DNA of 64,000 bases from Microbacterium sp. SA39 (GCF_000967865.1 NZ_JXRU01000039.1:248001-312000); one strand, 5' to 3'; positions 41,397 to 50,119 are shown, numbered from the stretch's first letter. The notes: generated by a model not told the origin, from the letters alone. Made by a program: numbers and translations.

Positions 41397-44150
41397 CTGA
41401 CGAATCTCCTAGGGCGCCGCGCGGAACGCGATGTCGTCGAAGCACTGCTGGCCGAGGCGAAGGTCGGGCGCAGCGGGTCTCTCGTGGTGCGCGGGGAAGC
41501 CGGCATCGGCAAGACGGCGCTGCTGGATCATGCGCGCGAGCACGCGTTCACCGAAGGTTTCCGCGTCGAGCGCTGCACGGGTGTCGAAGCCGAGACCCCG
41601 TTCGCGTTCGCGGGACTGCATCAGCTCTGCGCGCCGCTGCTCGACCGGATGAGCGCCCTCCCTCAGCCGCAGGAGTCGGCGCTCAACGTCGCGTTCGGGC
41701 TGCGCGGCGGAACGGTTCCGGACTACTTCCTGGTCGGGTTGGCGACGCTGAATCTGCTCACCGAAGCCGCGGAGGCGCAGCCTCTTCTGTGCCTCATCGA
41801 TGACGCGCAGTGGCTGGACCATGCGTCTGCGCAGGTTCTGGCGTTCGTGACCCGTCGGATCACGGCGGAGCGTATCGCCTTCCTTTTCGCGCGACGCGAG
41901 GTCGGGGATGGCCAGATCGACGTGTTCGTCGATCTGGCGCCGGAACTGCGGCTGACGGGCCTCGGCGAGACCGACGCTCTCCTTCTGCTCGCCGAGGAGT
42001 TCCGTACGCCCTTCGATGAAGGTATTCGCGAGCGGATCCTCGCCGAAGCGGGCGGTAACCCGCTCGCACTGCTCGAGCTGCCGCGCAGCTTCAAAGGCTG
42101 GGCCGGCGGATTCGAGCCACCCGACGCGCTCAGCGTTCCGCGGCGCATCGAGGAGACCTTCCGGCAGCGTTCGGCCGGGCTGGCGGAGGGCGCCCAGATG
42201 CTGCTCCTCCTCGCCGCCGCAGACCCGACCGGCGATGCTCCGCTGCTGTGGCGCGCAGTCGAGAACGTCGGATTGGACAGGGAGGATGCCGCGCCGGCCG
42301 AGGCATCCGGCCTGGTCGAGATCCGCGCGCGCGTGCAGTTCCGGCATCCGCTCGTACGCTCCGCCGTCTATCGCGCGGCCACGCCGGCGGAGCGACGCCG
42401 GGCGCACGAGGCGCTGGCCGCTGCGACGGATCGACACGTCGATCCCGATAGGCGCGCGTGGCACCGGTCGCAGTCCGTGCTGGGGACTGACGAGGACGCG
42501 GCGCTGGAGCTGGAGCACTCGGCCGCGCGAACGCTGGCCCGCGGCGGTGCGGCCGCTGCGGCCGTCTTCCTGCAGCGGGCGGCGGAGCTGACGCCGGCGC
42601 CCGTCGACCGCGCCAGACGGGCGCTCGAGGCTGCGCACGCCAGACACGACGCCGGGGAGTTCGCGGCCGCTCTGGAGCTCGCGACGATGGCATCCGCCGG
42701 TCCGCTCGACGACCTGCAGCGCGCGCGCGTCGAGCTGCTCCGCGCGCGGCTCGCCTTCCACCGCACGGAGGGGAGCGACGCACCGGGCATGCTGCTCGAC
42801 GCGGCCGAGACGTTGGCGCCGCTGGACGCCTCGCTGTCGCGCGAGACCTACCTGCACGCCCTGGACGCGGCGATGATCATCGGGGGAACGGCCGAGAAGC
42901 GCGGCGCAGCAGTTGTGGCGCGTGCGGCTCTCGCGGCACCCGCGCCGCCTGGGCCACCGCTGCCGGCCGACGATCTGCTCGACGCACTCATCGTCACGTT
43001 CACCGAGGGGTACGCGGCCGGCGCTCCTGCGATGCATCGTGCGCTCGAGGCCTTCCGAGACCACGGCTTCGACGGCGAAGCCGTGGGACAGATGGGAAGC
43101 CGTCGATGGATGTGGCTGGCCACGCGGAGCGCCGCCGGGCTCTTCGACGCAGAGGCGGCCCGGATCCTGGCGGTCCGCAACGTGCGACTGGCACGCGAGC
43201 TGGGTGCGCTGACGACCCTTCCGGGGGCTCTCGCCGCGCACACTGCGATGCTGGTGCTCGGCGGCGAGCTCACACAGGCGGAAGAAGCGGCTGCCGAGGG
43301 AGCGGCCATCACGACGGCGACGGGTGCGATCCCTCAGCCTTTCGGCCAACTCTTCCTGGCTGCATGGTGCGGACGCGAGGACGAGACCCTTCGGCTGCAC
43401 GCGACGCGCACGCAGGGCTCGGCGCCGCGGACGGAGGGGGCGGCGGTCGCGACGGCGCACTATGCGCTGGCGGTGCTGCACAACGGGCTGGGCAACTACC
43501 CTGCGGCGGTCGCCGCTGCGGTGCGGGCGCGTCAGACCGATGAGATCTCGAACAGCAGCATCACGCTGCCGGAGCTGGTCGAGGCCGCCGTCCGGGCGGA
43601 TGAGCGCGCCATCGCCGAGACCGCACTCGCGGAGCTCTGCATGCGGGCCGACGCGAGCGGTACCGACTGGGCACTCGGACTCGCGGCGCGCTCGCGCGCG
43701 CTCGTCAGTGCCGACGAGGCCGCCGAGGGGCACTACCGGGAAGCGCTCGAAAGGCTGCGGGCATCCGGGATGAACGGTCATCTCGCCCGCACCCATCTCG
43801 TGTTCGGGGAGTGGCTGCGCCGAGAGGGTCGCCGTCAGGATGCTCGCGAGCAGCTCCGCATCGCCCACGATTCGCTCGCCTCCATGGGGGCGGAGGCCTT
43901 CGCCGCCCGCGCCGCCCGCGAGCTTCGCGCCACGGGCGAGAACCCCCGGAAGAGGTCGGCCCACCCGGCCGGTTCCCTCACCGCCCACGAGCTGCAGATC
44001 GCCCGCCTGGTGGCGACGGGAGCGACGTCGAAGGAAGTCGGTGCGCAGCTCTTCCTCAGCCCGCGCACGATCGAAGCGCATCTGCGCAGCATCTTCCCCA
44101 AGCTCGGCATCACCTCGCGCCGACAGCTGAAGGATTTGCTTCCCGACTAG
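41397..44150 (+). CDS. LuxR family regulator with AAA/NACHT-like ATPase (LAL type), paralogue
   Basis: A ~917-residue MalT/LAL-type regulator, strongly similar to the gene at 27174 over its whole length. Walker A GEAGIGKTALL (~33-43), Walker B LLCLIDDAQWLD (~127-138), and a long helical middle with LDAAMIIGGTAEKRG and MGSRRWMW blocks. The C-terminal LuxR HTH has LTAHELQIARLVATGATSKE and TIEAHLRSIFPKLGI. CTG 41397, preceded by GGGAG, marks where similarity to the paralogue begins; no ATG or GTG fits nearby. It ends overlapping the convergent MarR gene by four bases. Presumably activates an unidentified set of genes, possibly hierarchical to the MerR proteins. Confidence 0.9.
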   Translation: MTNLLGRRAERDVVEALLAEAKVGRSGSLVVRGEAGIGKTALLDHAREHAFTEGFRVERCTGVEAETPFAFAGLHQLCAPLLDRMSALPQPQESALNVAFGLRGGTVPDYFLVGLATLNLLTEAAEAQPLLCLIDDAQWLDHASAQVLAFVTRRITAERIAFLFARREVGDGQIDVFVDLAPELRLTGLGETDALLLLAEEFRTPFDEGIRERILAEAGGNPLALLELPRSFKGWAGGFEPPDALSVPRRIEETFRQRSAGLAEGAQMLLLLAAADPTGDAPLLWRAVENVGLDREDAAPAEASGLVEIRARVQFRHPLVRSAVYRAATPAERRRAHEALAAATDRHVDPDRRAWHRSQSVLGTDEDAALELEHSAARTLARGGAAAAAVFLQRAAELTPAPVDRARRALEAAHARHDAGEFAAALELATMASAGPLDDLQRARVELLRARLAFHRTEGSDAPGMLLDAAETLAPLDASLSRETYLHALDAAMIIGGTAEKRGAAVVARAALAAPAPPGPPLPADDLLDALIVTFTEGYAAGAPAMHRALEAFRDHGFDGEAVGQMGSRRWMWLATRSAAGLFDAEAARILAVRNVRLARELGALTTLPGALAAHTAMLVLGGELTQAEEAAAEGAAITTATGAIPQPFGQLFLAAWCGREDETLRLHATRTQGSAPRTEGAAVATAHYALAVLHNGLGNYPAAVAAAVRARQTDEISNSSITLPELVEAAVRADERAIAETALAELCMRADASGTDWALGLAARSRALVSADEAAEGHYREALERLRASGMNGHLARTHLVFGEWLRREGRRQDAREQLRIAHDSLASMGAEAFAARAARELRATGENPRKRSAHPAGSLTAHELQIARLVATGATSKEVGAQLFLSPRTIEAHLRSIFPKLGITSRRQLKDLLPD

Positions 44151-44566
44151 GTCAGGAGAGTGATCAGCATCCGACGGAACTCGGCCTGATCACGAGCGTC
44201 GAGCCGGCCCATCATCGTGGCGAACTCCACCGCGAGAGCATCCAGCGCGGCGGCACGAACCTCGCGCCCCTTCTCGGTGGTCGTGAGCCGGTGTCGCCGG
44301 AGGTCATCCTCATCGATCTCCCGTCGCACGAGCCCTTTCGCCACCAGGTTCCGCAGATACATCGTGACGCTGGCCTTGGGCAGCATGAGCTGAGCGGCGA
44401 GTTCGGCGGGGTACCTGCTCGCATCGACCTCATCGAGGACGAAGAACTCCTTCGTCTCGATGCCCACGTCCTCGAACTGCGGGGCGGCGGCGTTGAGCAC
44501 CCGGGTGAGCAGACGCTGGTTCAGCTTCCAGAGCTCAGCGCCGTCATCGTCGATCGCTTCGGGCAT
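44147..44566 (-). CDS. MarR family transcriptional regulator
   Basis: A 139-residue winged-helix regulator. LWKLNQRLLTRVLNAAAPQFEDVGI, FFVLDEVDASRYPAELAAQL, recognition segment PKASVTMYLRNLVAKGLVRR, wing DLRRHRLTTTEKGREV, and dimer helix at the end. Divergent from an alpha/beta hydrolase gene with a 30-bp imperfect dyad between, so local control of that hydrolase is likely. Its stop overlaps the LuxR gene end tail to tail. Confidence 0.9.
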   Translation of the reverse strand: MPEAIDDDGAELWKLNQRLLTRVLNAAAPQFEDVGIETKEFFVLDEVDASRYPAELAAQLMLPKASVTMYLRNLVAKGLVRREIDEDDLRRHRLTTTEKGREVRAAALDALAVEFATMMGRLDARDQAEFRRMLITLLT

Positions 44567-44584
44567 CGAACCCCCAGGAAAATG

Positions 44585-44614
44585 GTACAGTTTCGTACTA
44601 GTTCGATTCTGTAC
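44585..44614. promoter_or_regulatory. Imperfect 30-bp dyad, probable MarR operator
   Basis: GTACAG (44585-44590) and CTGTAC (44609-44614) flank a central ACTAGT; 24 of 30 positions are symmetric. Located between the MarR gene and the divergent hydrolase, 18 bp from the MarR start. AT-rich relative to its surroundings. Confidence 0.7.
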
Positions 44615-44670
44615 AAACGGACGCTCGAATCAGTTCGAGCAGAGTCATCCTATGAGGAAGGAACTCCGTC

Positions 44671-45582
44671 ATGCAGCGCATCTCCATACCCCGAGGCCCG
44701 ATCTCTCTCGCCGCCCACCTCCATCTGCCGGACGGGTTCGACGAATCCACCCGGCATCCCGCGATCGTCCTCGCCACGCCCGGCAGCAGCGTGAAGGAGC
44801 AGATCGGCGCCAACTACGCCTCGCGACTCGCGGCGAAGGGATTCATCGCGCTCACCTTCGACCCAGCCCATCAAGGCCAGAGCGGAGGCGAGCCCCGCGA
44901 CCTGGAGGACCCGTACCGCCGCGGGGAGGACATCTCGTACGCCATCGACGCGCTCGTCACGGTCGCGGGGGTCGATCCTGACCGCATCGGAGCCCTCGGC
45001 ATCTGTGCGGGCGGTGGATACGCCGTGCACACTGCCCGCACCGACCACCGCATCAAGGCGCTCGGCACCGTCGTGGCCGGTGACATCGGCGCCTCCTTCC
45101 GCAGCTTCGCGCAGAACGGCGTCGCGGCCGAGCTCGATGCTCTTGCCGCCGCCCGCACCCGGGAAGCCGTCAGCGGAGAGCTCGACCGGGTCGCCTGGCT
45201 GCCCGAGACCGTCGAGGAGGCGGTGGCGGCCGGGATGACCGACATCGACACGGCTCAGGGGATCACCTACTACCGCACTCCGCGCGGCGGGAACGAGCAC
45301 TCGACGAATCGCCGGCTCGCGCGCGGCGACTCCGTTCTTCTGGGATTCGACGCCTTCCACCTCGTCGATCCGCTGCTGACCCAGCCGCTCCAGGTCGTCA
45401 TCGCGGGCCGCAAGGGGAACACGGGTCAATACGAGGCGGGGATGAAGCTGTGGTCGCTCGCGCCGAACCCGGTGGATCTGCTCGTGATCAAGGGGGCTGG
45501 ACACTACGAGATGTACGACGAGCCGCGGTACGTCGATCAGGCCGTCGGGCGGCTCGCCGCGTTCTATGGCGAGTATCTCTGA
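44671..45582 (+). CDS. Alpha/beta hydrolase (dienelactone hydrolase/DltE-like)
   Basis: A 303-residue hydrolase with the N-terminal sheet ISLAAHLHLPDGF, AIVLATPGSSVKEQIGANYA, FIALTFDPAHQGQSGG, nucleophile region IGALGICAGGGYAVHTA (Cys in G-I-C-A-G-G, as in dienelactone hydrolases and related alpha/beta hydrolases), and the terminal IKGAGHYEMYDEP holding the His. The Cys nucleophile position is notable: most esterases have Ser here. Divergent from MarR, which probably represses it. Substrate unknown. Confidence 0.86.
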   Translation: MQRISIPRGPISLAAHLHLPDGFDESTRHPAIVLATPGSSVKEQIGANYASRLAAKGFIALTFDPAHQGQSGGEPRDLEDPYRRGEDISYAIDALVTVAGVDPDRIGALGICAGGGYAVHTARTDHRIKALGTVVAGDIGASFRSFAQNGVAAELDALAAARTREAVSGELDRVAWLPETVEEAVAAGMTDIDTAQGITYYRTPRGGNEHSTNRRLARGDSVLLGFDAFHLVDPLLTQPLQVVIAGRKGNTGQYEAGMKLWSLAPNPVDLLVIKGAGHYEMYDEPRYVDQAVGRLAAFYGEYL

Positions 45583-45637
45583 CCGCGTCAATCGGTGTTC
45601 TGGATTTCTAAGTACAAAACAGTGATAACGTCGAGGG

Positions 45638-46261
45638 ATGGGCAGACCACGCGCATTCGAAGAGCTCGCCGTGCTCGATGCATCCACCGCGCAGTTCCGC
45701 GTGCACGGGTTCGCCGACACGTCGACCGAGCAGCTCTGCGCCGCAGCCGGCGTCAGTCGCAGCAGTCTGTACAACGCCTTCGTGTCGAAGGACGAGCTGT
45801 TCGTGCGGTCGCTCGAGCGCCACATCGCGCGCACGCTGCAGGAGCAGTCGGGCATTTTGACGGATGCGGAGCTCTCGGGCGAGCGAAGGCTGGCGGCGCT
45901 GCTCGACTCCGTTCTCGACGAGGAAGCCGAGGCGCGGGAGCGCGGGCACGCCGCGGGCTGCATGATCGTGGCCACGCGGATGTCTCCTGACATCGGCGAG
46001 CATGATCCCCGCGTCGCGGAGATGCTGCGTCGCTATCAGGAGGACCAGGTCGCGCTCCTCGCCGTCGCGGTCGAGGACGGGATGGCCGACGAATCGCTGC
46101 GGTCGGATCTCTCTTCGTCGGATGCTGCGCTCCTGGTCGTCTCCGCGATCTCCGGGATCAGGGTGCTCTCGCAGTCGGGGAGCCCGGTCGCGACGTTGAG
46201 GGCCATCGCGGCACTTCATCTCGATTCACTGAAGTACACCGCATTCGCAGGGAAGGAATGA
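45638..46261 (+). CDS. TetR/AcrR family transcriptional regulator
   Basis: A 207-residue repressor. The HTH region reads AQFRVHGFADTSTEQLCAAAGVSRSSLYNAFVSKDELFVR in overlapping pieces, i.e. a standard TetR_N of ~50 residues. The C-terminal ligand domain includes AAGCMIVATRMSPDIGEHDPRV. ATG 45638 follows GAGGG. Its stop overlaps the ATGA start option of a metallo-hydrolase gene, making a two-gene operon. It likely regulates itself and that enzyme through the short AT-rich space upstream (45583-45637), where I see no perfect palindrome. Confidence 0.9.
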   Translation: MGRPRAFEELAVLDASTAQFRVHGFADTSTEQLCAAAGVSRSSLYNAFVSKDELFVRSLERHIARTLQEQSGILTDAELSGERRLAALLDSVLDEEAEARERGHAAGCMIVATRMSPDIGEHDPRVAEMLRRYQEDQVALLAVAVEDGMADESLRSDLSSSDAALLVVSAISGIRVLSQSGSPVATLRAIAALHLDSLKYTAFAGKE

Positions 46262-46263
46262 CC

Positions 46264-47052
46264 ATGAGGATCCGCAAGCTGGGGTGGGCGGGCGTCGAGA
46301 TCGAACACGACGGTCAGATCCTCGTCATCGATCTCCTCGAGGAGAAGGCGCCGCTCGGCGAAGCGCTGACGCTCGATCAACCGCTCCCGCCGCCCTCGCG
46401 TACCGGCGAGATCGATCTGGCGCTGGTCAGTCATCTCCACGGGGATCACACCGATCCTGCGGCGCTTCAGCGGGCGCTGCGCCCGGGGGCTCGGGTATTC
46501 CGGCCGGTCGCCGGCAGAGGGCCGTTCGCGCAGGAGCCGAGCGCGCTGCACATGGAGGACTCGTTGCGATCGCACGGCCTCCGAACCGAACAGGTCGAAG
46601 AGTGGGACAGTCGCACCGTCGGGGCTTTCCGTGTGACGGCGGTGCCGGCAGTCGACGCGTTGGGTGATCCCCAGGTGTCCTGGGTCGTCGAGGCCGGCGG
46701 CGTCCGCGTCTTCCATGGGGGCGACACGATGTTCCACGGCTTCTGGTGGGGCATCCGGGACTTCGTCGGTCGCATCGATGTCGCACTGCTCCCCATCAAC
46801 GGTCCCGTCCTGGAAGGCGTACCAGGGCACTCTCCGTCGAGTCCGGTCCCCGCCGTGCTGCTCCCCGAGCAGGCGGCCATCGCCGCCCAGATCCTCGGCG
46901 CTCACACGGCGATGCCCATCCACTACGGCCTCGACCGGCCGCCGCTCTACGCTCAGACGCCGGACGCCGTCGGCCGGTTCGAGCGAAGCGCCCGCGAGCG
47001 GGGGATCACTCCCGTCGTGCGTCAGCCCGGGGGGCACGTCACCGTCGCGTGA
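46264..47052 (+). CDS. MBL fold metallo-hydrolase (UlaG-like)
   Basis: A 262-residue metallo-beta-lactamase-fold hydrolase. LVSHLHGDHTD is the HxHxDH zinc motif; VFHGGDTMFHGFW supplies the Asp, and AMPIHYGLD the last His. N-terminal KLGWAGVEIEHDGQILVIDLL resembles UlaG/YtnP-type hydrolases. Two ATG candidates overlap the TetR stop: 46258 and 46264. The latter lies seven bases from GGAAGGA and is preferred. Tail-to-tail 14-base overlap with the next TetR gene. Confidence 0.9.
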   Translation: MRIRKLGWAGVEIEHDGQILVIDLLEEKAPLGEALTLDQPLPPPSRTGEIDLALVSHLHGDHTDPAALQRALRPGARVFRPVAGRGPFAQEPSALHMEDSLRSHGLRTEQVEEWDSRTVGAFRVTAVPAVDALGDPQVSWVVEAGGVRVFHGGDTMFHGFWWGIRDFVGRIDVALLPINGPVLEGVPGHSPSSPVPAVLLPEQAAIAAQILGAHTAMPIHYGLDRPPLYAQTPDAVGRFERSARERGITPVVRQPGGHVTVA

Positions 47053-47641
47053 CGTCGCTCAGCGGGATCGCCTCCATGGCGTTGGCGGCGACGGACTGCA
47101 GAGTCTCGAGGCTCGCGCCGGCGTGACCGAGGACCTCCATCCCGCGAGTCACGGCGACGAAGTAGGTCGCGAGGGATTCCAGGTCGCAGTCGGCGGCGAT
47201 GTGGCCGCTGTCGCGGGCCTCAGCAAGGCAGTCCCGATACTCCGTCTCGAGTCGTCGAAGCGCCTCGCCGGCGGCTGCGGCGACCTCGTCATCGCGATCG
47301 CCCAGCTCGACGGTCGCCTTCGTGAAGAGGGAGTCGATGGGTCCCGACGAGCTGAAGAGCAGGGCGAGGGCGAAGAGCTGCCCGCGAACGCGGTCGAGTG
47401 GCGTCTTCGTCGAGACGGCCAGGCTCTCGCGGGCGCGATCAACTATGTGCGTCGTGCTGGCAGCGAGCGCGCGCAGGAACAGCTCCCGCTTCCCGCCGAA
47501 CGAGTTGTACAGGCTCTGCTTTCCCAGACCAGTGGCCTTCGTCAGATCCTCGATCGTCGTGCCGCCGTACCCCTTGGCGACGAAGGCGCTCGCCGCAGCG
47601 AGGACGACGTCCTCCTCGACGAATTTCCGTGGGCGCGCCAT
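47039..47641 (-). CDS. TetR/AcrR family transcriptional regulator
   Basis: A 200-residue repressor with the N-terminal MARPRKFVEEDVVLAAASAF, HTH TTIEDLTKATGLGKQSLYNSFGGKRELFLRAL read in parts, and a TetR_C ligand domain (LFALALLFSSSGPIDSLFTKA). It lies just downstream, on the same strand, of a monooxygenase-like gene whose divergent promoter has a perfect 22-bp palindrome. It is the best candidate to bind it. Confidence 0.92.
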   Translation of the reverse strand: MARPRKFVEEDVVLAAASAFVAKGYGGTTIEDLTKATGLGKQSLYNSFGGKRELFLRALAASTTHIVDRARESLAVSTKTPLDRVRGQLFALALLFSSSGPIDSLFTKATVELGDRDDEVAAAAGEALRRLETEYRDCLAEARDSGHIAADCDLESLATYFVAVTRGMEVLGHAGASLETLQSVAANAMEAIPLSDVTRR

Positions 47642-47688
47642 CTCTCGAGATTACCGCCGCGGCAGCGTGCAGGGCACGGACGAACGGG

Positions 47689-48060
47689 TCACGCGGTGAC
47701 GGTCACGCCCCCGGGAGGGGAGCCGTCGGCGTGCGCGGCGATCTCGTAGCGCTGTCCCTGATGGTCGAGGATCCGCACGGACGTCATCACTTCGTTCAGT
47801 GCTTCGCGGAAGGGGGCGGAATCGTGATGGATCGTGATCGCCTCCTCGTCCTCCCATCCCTCCGAGAGGTGGAACGTGTTCGGGTCGAGGATGTCGGCGG
47901 CGAACACGTAGAAGACGCAACCGGGCTGTGCGGCCGTGTACGGGATGTGGTCGGCGACGGCGTCGATGAACTTCTGCCGATCGTCGGGATGCACCCGGTA
48001 ATAGGCGTTGAACGTCACGCCTGTCTTGTCTTCGCGATTCTTCACAGCTGTCGTTTCCAT
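47689..48060 (-). CDS. Antibiotic biosynthesis monooxygenase (ABM/quinol monooxygenase)-like protein
   Basis: A 123-residue dimeric ferredoxin-like (ABM) domain protein. FNAYYRVHPDDRQKFIDAVADH, QPGCVFYVFAADILDPNTFHLSEGWEDEEAITIHH in pieces, and the central FREALNEVMTS segment are typical of YgiN-like putative quinol monooxygenases. Start ATG 48060. Divergent from an enoyl-CoA-hydratase-like gene over the TetR palindrome. May act in quinone handling; unproven. Confidence 0.87.
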   Translation of the reverse strand: METTAVKNREDKTGVTFNAYYRVHPDDRQKFIDAVADHIPYTAAQPGCVFYVFAADILDPNTFHLSEGWEDEEAITIHHDSAPFREALNEVMTSVRILDHQGQRYEIAAHADGSPPGGVTVTA

Positions 48061-48082
48061 TCTCGCCTCCGTGGTTCCGTAG

Positions 48083-48104
48083 TTCTTGACTATATAGTCA
48101 AGAA
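48083..48104. promoter_or_regulatory. Perfect 22-bp TetR-type palindrome
   Basis: TTCTTGACTAT followed immediately by its exact complement ATAGTCAAGAA. It lies between the divergent ABM and enoyl-CoA hydratase genes, 23 bp from the ABM start. It holds a TTGACT box on both strands, so binding would block both promoters. Candidate ligand: the TetR protein encoded at 47039. Confidence 0.82.
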
Positions 48105-48170
48105 TGATCTAGTGTCGAGATCATCGACACAGGCGGTCGATTCGATTCACTGACGAGGAGGGCCACTCCA

Positions 48171-48959
48171 ATGAGCACGATCAGATTCGAGCAGCGGGGC
48201 GATGTGGGAAGCCTCGTGCTCGCCAACCCGCCGCGCAACGAGCTGGGACGACAGTTCGCCGACGACCTCCTCGACGCCGTGCATGAAGCGAGCGTCAGCA
48301 GCATCCGCGCGCTGATCATCCGCGCAGAGGGTGCGGACTTCGGCGCCGGCGGTGATGTCCCCGAGTGGCCGGGGAAGGATGCGAGTTGGTTCCGTACCTT
48401 CATCGCCGAGGTGAATCAGGCCTACGCAGCGATCGAGGCTCTGCGCATTCCCACGATCAGCGCCGTCCGCGGCGCCGTCGTCAGCGGACACTACGAACTC
48501 GCCCTGCGCGCCGACCTCATCGTCGCCAGCGAGACGGCCACCTTCACGTGGGTCGAGGCGGGTACGGGCTTCACTCCGCTGGCCGGCGGCCTGCAGCGCC
48601 TCGCCGAGCGGGTGGGCCGGGGCCGAGCCGCCGCCCATGTTCTGCTGGCGGAAACGATCGATGCGGTCGAGGCTGAACGCATCGGGCTCGTGTACCGGGT
48701 CGTTGCGGACGGAGAGCTCGACTCGACCGCGGACGGACTCGGCGCGGAACTCGCGCGCGGCGCGACCCGAGGCTACGCCGCCACGCGGGCTCTGCTGAAA
48801 GCGTGGTCCAGCGGAGGAGTCGTCGGCGCTGACGCGCTGATGCTCGATCTCTCGATGGATCTGTACGACTCCGTCGACACGCAGAACGCGATCGACGAGA
48901 TCGCTCGAACGGCGACGAACGGCGAGGACTACGTCCATCCGCCGTTCGTCGGCAGGTGA
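48171..48959 (+). CDS. Enoyl-CoA hydratase/isomerase family protein
   Basis: A 262-residue crotonase-fold protein. [39 protein letters not shown] (oxyanion region), [26 protein letters not shown] and [20 protein letters not shown] match the family. One of the two usual hydratase Glu positions is likely in WVEAG. The loop lacks the ordinary CAGAD spelling (DFGAGGDV), so it may catalyse an alternative crotonase reaction. Divergent from the ABM gene with a TetR palindrome between; likely substrate-induced. Confidence 0.88.
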   Translation: MSTIRFEQRGDVGSLVLANPPRNELGRQFADDLLDAVHEASVSSIRALIIRAEGADFGAGGDVPEWPGKDASWFRTFIAEVNQAYAAIEALRIPTISAVRGAVVSGHYELALRADLIVASETATFTWVEAGTGFTPLAGGLQRLAERVGRGRAAAHVLLAETIDAVEAERIGLVYRVVADGELDSTADGLGAELARGATRGYAATRALLKAWSSGGVVGADALMLDLSMDLYDSVDTQNAIDEIARTATNGEDYVHPPFVGR

Positions 48960-48964
48960 TCGGT

Positions 48965-49273
48965 TCACTGCGCATCCCGCTTCGGCGCAGCCGTCAGGCG
49001 CGTCCAGGCCTTCGCGGCCATGAGGCCGATGCATCCGATCAGCGCGCTGATCACCAGGGCATCGGTCACACGGCCCCGCACCAGGACGTCGGCCACGATC
49101 AGCAGCGAGACCACGAACGCGCCGACGCACAGGAACAGGAAGACCGCGGTCTGCAGCCGCTCCGAGCGCGCCGAGCGCGCTGTGCGCGCCAGCGCGATGC
49201 GCGTGTCGAGGAAGAGGGCGATCATCAGCACAGGGACGACCTGCACCGTGATCTCGTAGAGGGCGGTATGCAT
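48965..49273 (-). CDS. Small membrane protein, leaderless from P11
   Basis: A 102-residue protein with three probable membrane segments ([42 protein letters not shown] and [19 protein letters not shown]) and a basic tail. Family not recognised. The start at 49273 coincides with the P11 transcription start; the frame upstream to 49288 lies in the operator. One of several small membrane proteins governed by the regulon. Confidence 0.72.
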   Translation of the reverse strand: MHTALYEITVQVVPVLMIALFLDTRIALARTARSARSERLQTAVFLFLCVGAFVVSLLIVADVLVRGRVTDALVISALIGCIGLMAAKAWTRLTAAPKRDAQ

Positions 49274-49279
49274 GGCTTC

Positions 49280-49310
49280 ATCGCACACCCTGTCCCCACC
49301 ACGGGGTCAA
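49280..49310 (-). promoter_or_regulatory. Regulon promoter P11
   Basis: -35 TTGACC (49310-49305), spacer ccgtggtggggacagggtg, -10 TGCGAT (49285-49280); dyad ACCCCGT / ACAGGGT. Leaderless start at ATG 49273. The -35 contains the TGA stop of MerR M4, exactly as P2 contains that of M1. Confidence 0.78.
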
Positions 49311-50044
49311 GCGTCGTCGGTTCCTTCGATCAGTGCGTGCGCGATCACGCTGGCGCGGCCCATGACATCGAGCTGGGCCGGGTTGTACAGGGCGGACACC
49401 GATTCGACGAACGTGTCACGCGTCGCGTTCGGACTCTTGGTGAGGTGCGCCTTCGGGTCGCTGAGCCAGGGGTAGTCGTGGAGGTGCCGAGCGAGCGTGC
49501 GGCCGTAGGACTCGGCGAGCCTCGACCGGGTCGCCTCGTCGGCGTCGGCAGACAGGGAATCGAACTCCACGCTCGCGCCCTCCGGCTCCTGGGCGAGCAT
49601 CTCTCGGATGTCGGCCATCGCCTCCTCGTCGTAGAGCTGGGCGTAGATGAGCATGAGAGAACGTTCCGACGTCGACATCTTCTTCGCCAGGCGCTCGAAG
49701 CCCGACGGCACATCCGTGAGCGATGCCCCCTCGCGGATCGCCCTGATCTCGGCGCGCGCGCGTTGCAGCCGCTCGATGCTCAGCCCGAGATCGGCGTCGA
49801 CTGCGTGGAGTGCGTCCATCGCCGCCCCGCCCTCGTCACCGACGACATCGATGCGGTCGAGTGGCACGCCCAGGTCTCGCAGACGACGGATCTGCAGCAG
49901 TCGGACGAGATGTCGCACGGTGTACTGCTTGTAGCCGTTGGACGTGCGTTCCGGCAGTTCCAGCAGGCCTTCGCGGTGGTAGTGGCGGACGGTGTTGACG
50001 GTCGTCCCGGCGAGGTCGGCGATCTCTCGTGTACTCCAGGTCAT
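49307..50044 (-). CDS. MerR family transcriptional regulator (M4)
   Basis: A 245-residue paralogue: [24 protein letters not shown], wing [20 protein letters not shown], helix [19 protein letters not shown], dimer helix [19 protein letters not shown]. The C-terminal domain is [32 protein letters not shown] and [17 protein letters not shown], nearest to M5. Start ATG 50044 is precisely the predicted P12 transcription start, so the mRNA is leaderless and the gene autoregulated. No Cys cluster, so a metal effector is unlikely. Confidence 0.92.
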   Translation of the reverse strand: MTWSTREIADLAGTTVNTVRHYHREGLLELPERTSNGYKQYTVRHLVRLLQIRRLRDLGVPLDRIDVVGDEGGAAMDALHAVDADLGLSIERLQRARAEIRAIREGASLTDVPSGFERLAKKMSTSERSLMLIYAQLYDEEAMADIREMLAQEPEGASVEFDSLSADADEATRSRLAESYGRTLARHLHDYPWLSDPKAHLTKSPNATRDTFVESVSALYNPAQLDVMGRASVIAHALIEGTDDA

Positions 50045-50050
50045 GTGCAG

Positions 50051-50081
50051 ATCCAACACCCTGTCGTCGCCACAGGGTCAA
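50051..50081 (-). promoter_or_regulatory. Regulon promoter P12 (autoregulatory)
   Basis: -35 TTGACC (50081-50076), spacer ctgtggcgacgacagggtg, -10 TTGGAT (50056-50051). The dyad ACCCTGT / ACAGGGT is perfect, the cleanest operator of the set. Leaderless start at MerR M4's ATG. Confidence 0.83.
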
Positions 50082-50119
50082 GACCGGGGCTCGCCCACGT
50101 CAGCTTCGCCGGCCGATCG

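Noticed and set aside
44671..45582. Calling the alpha/beta hydrolase a dienelactone hydrolase outright
   Set aside because: The Cys elbow fits, but no aromatic-ring cleavage genes surround it; kept as family-level call.
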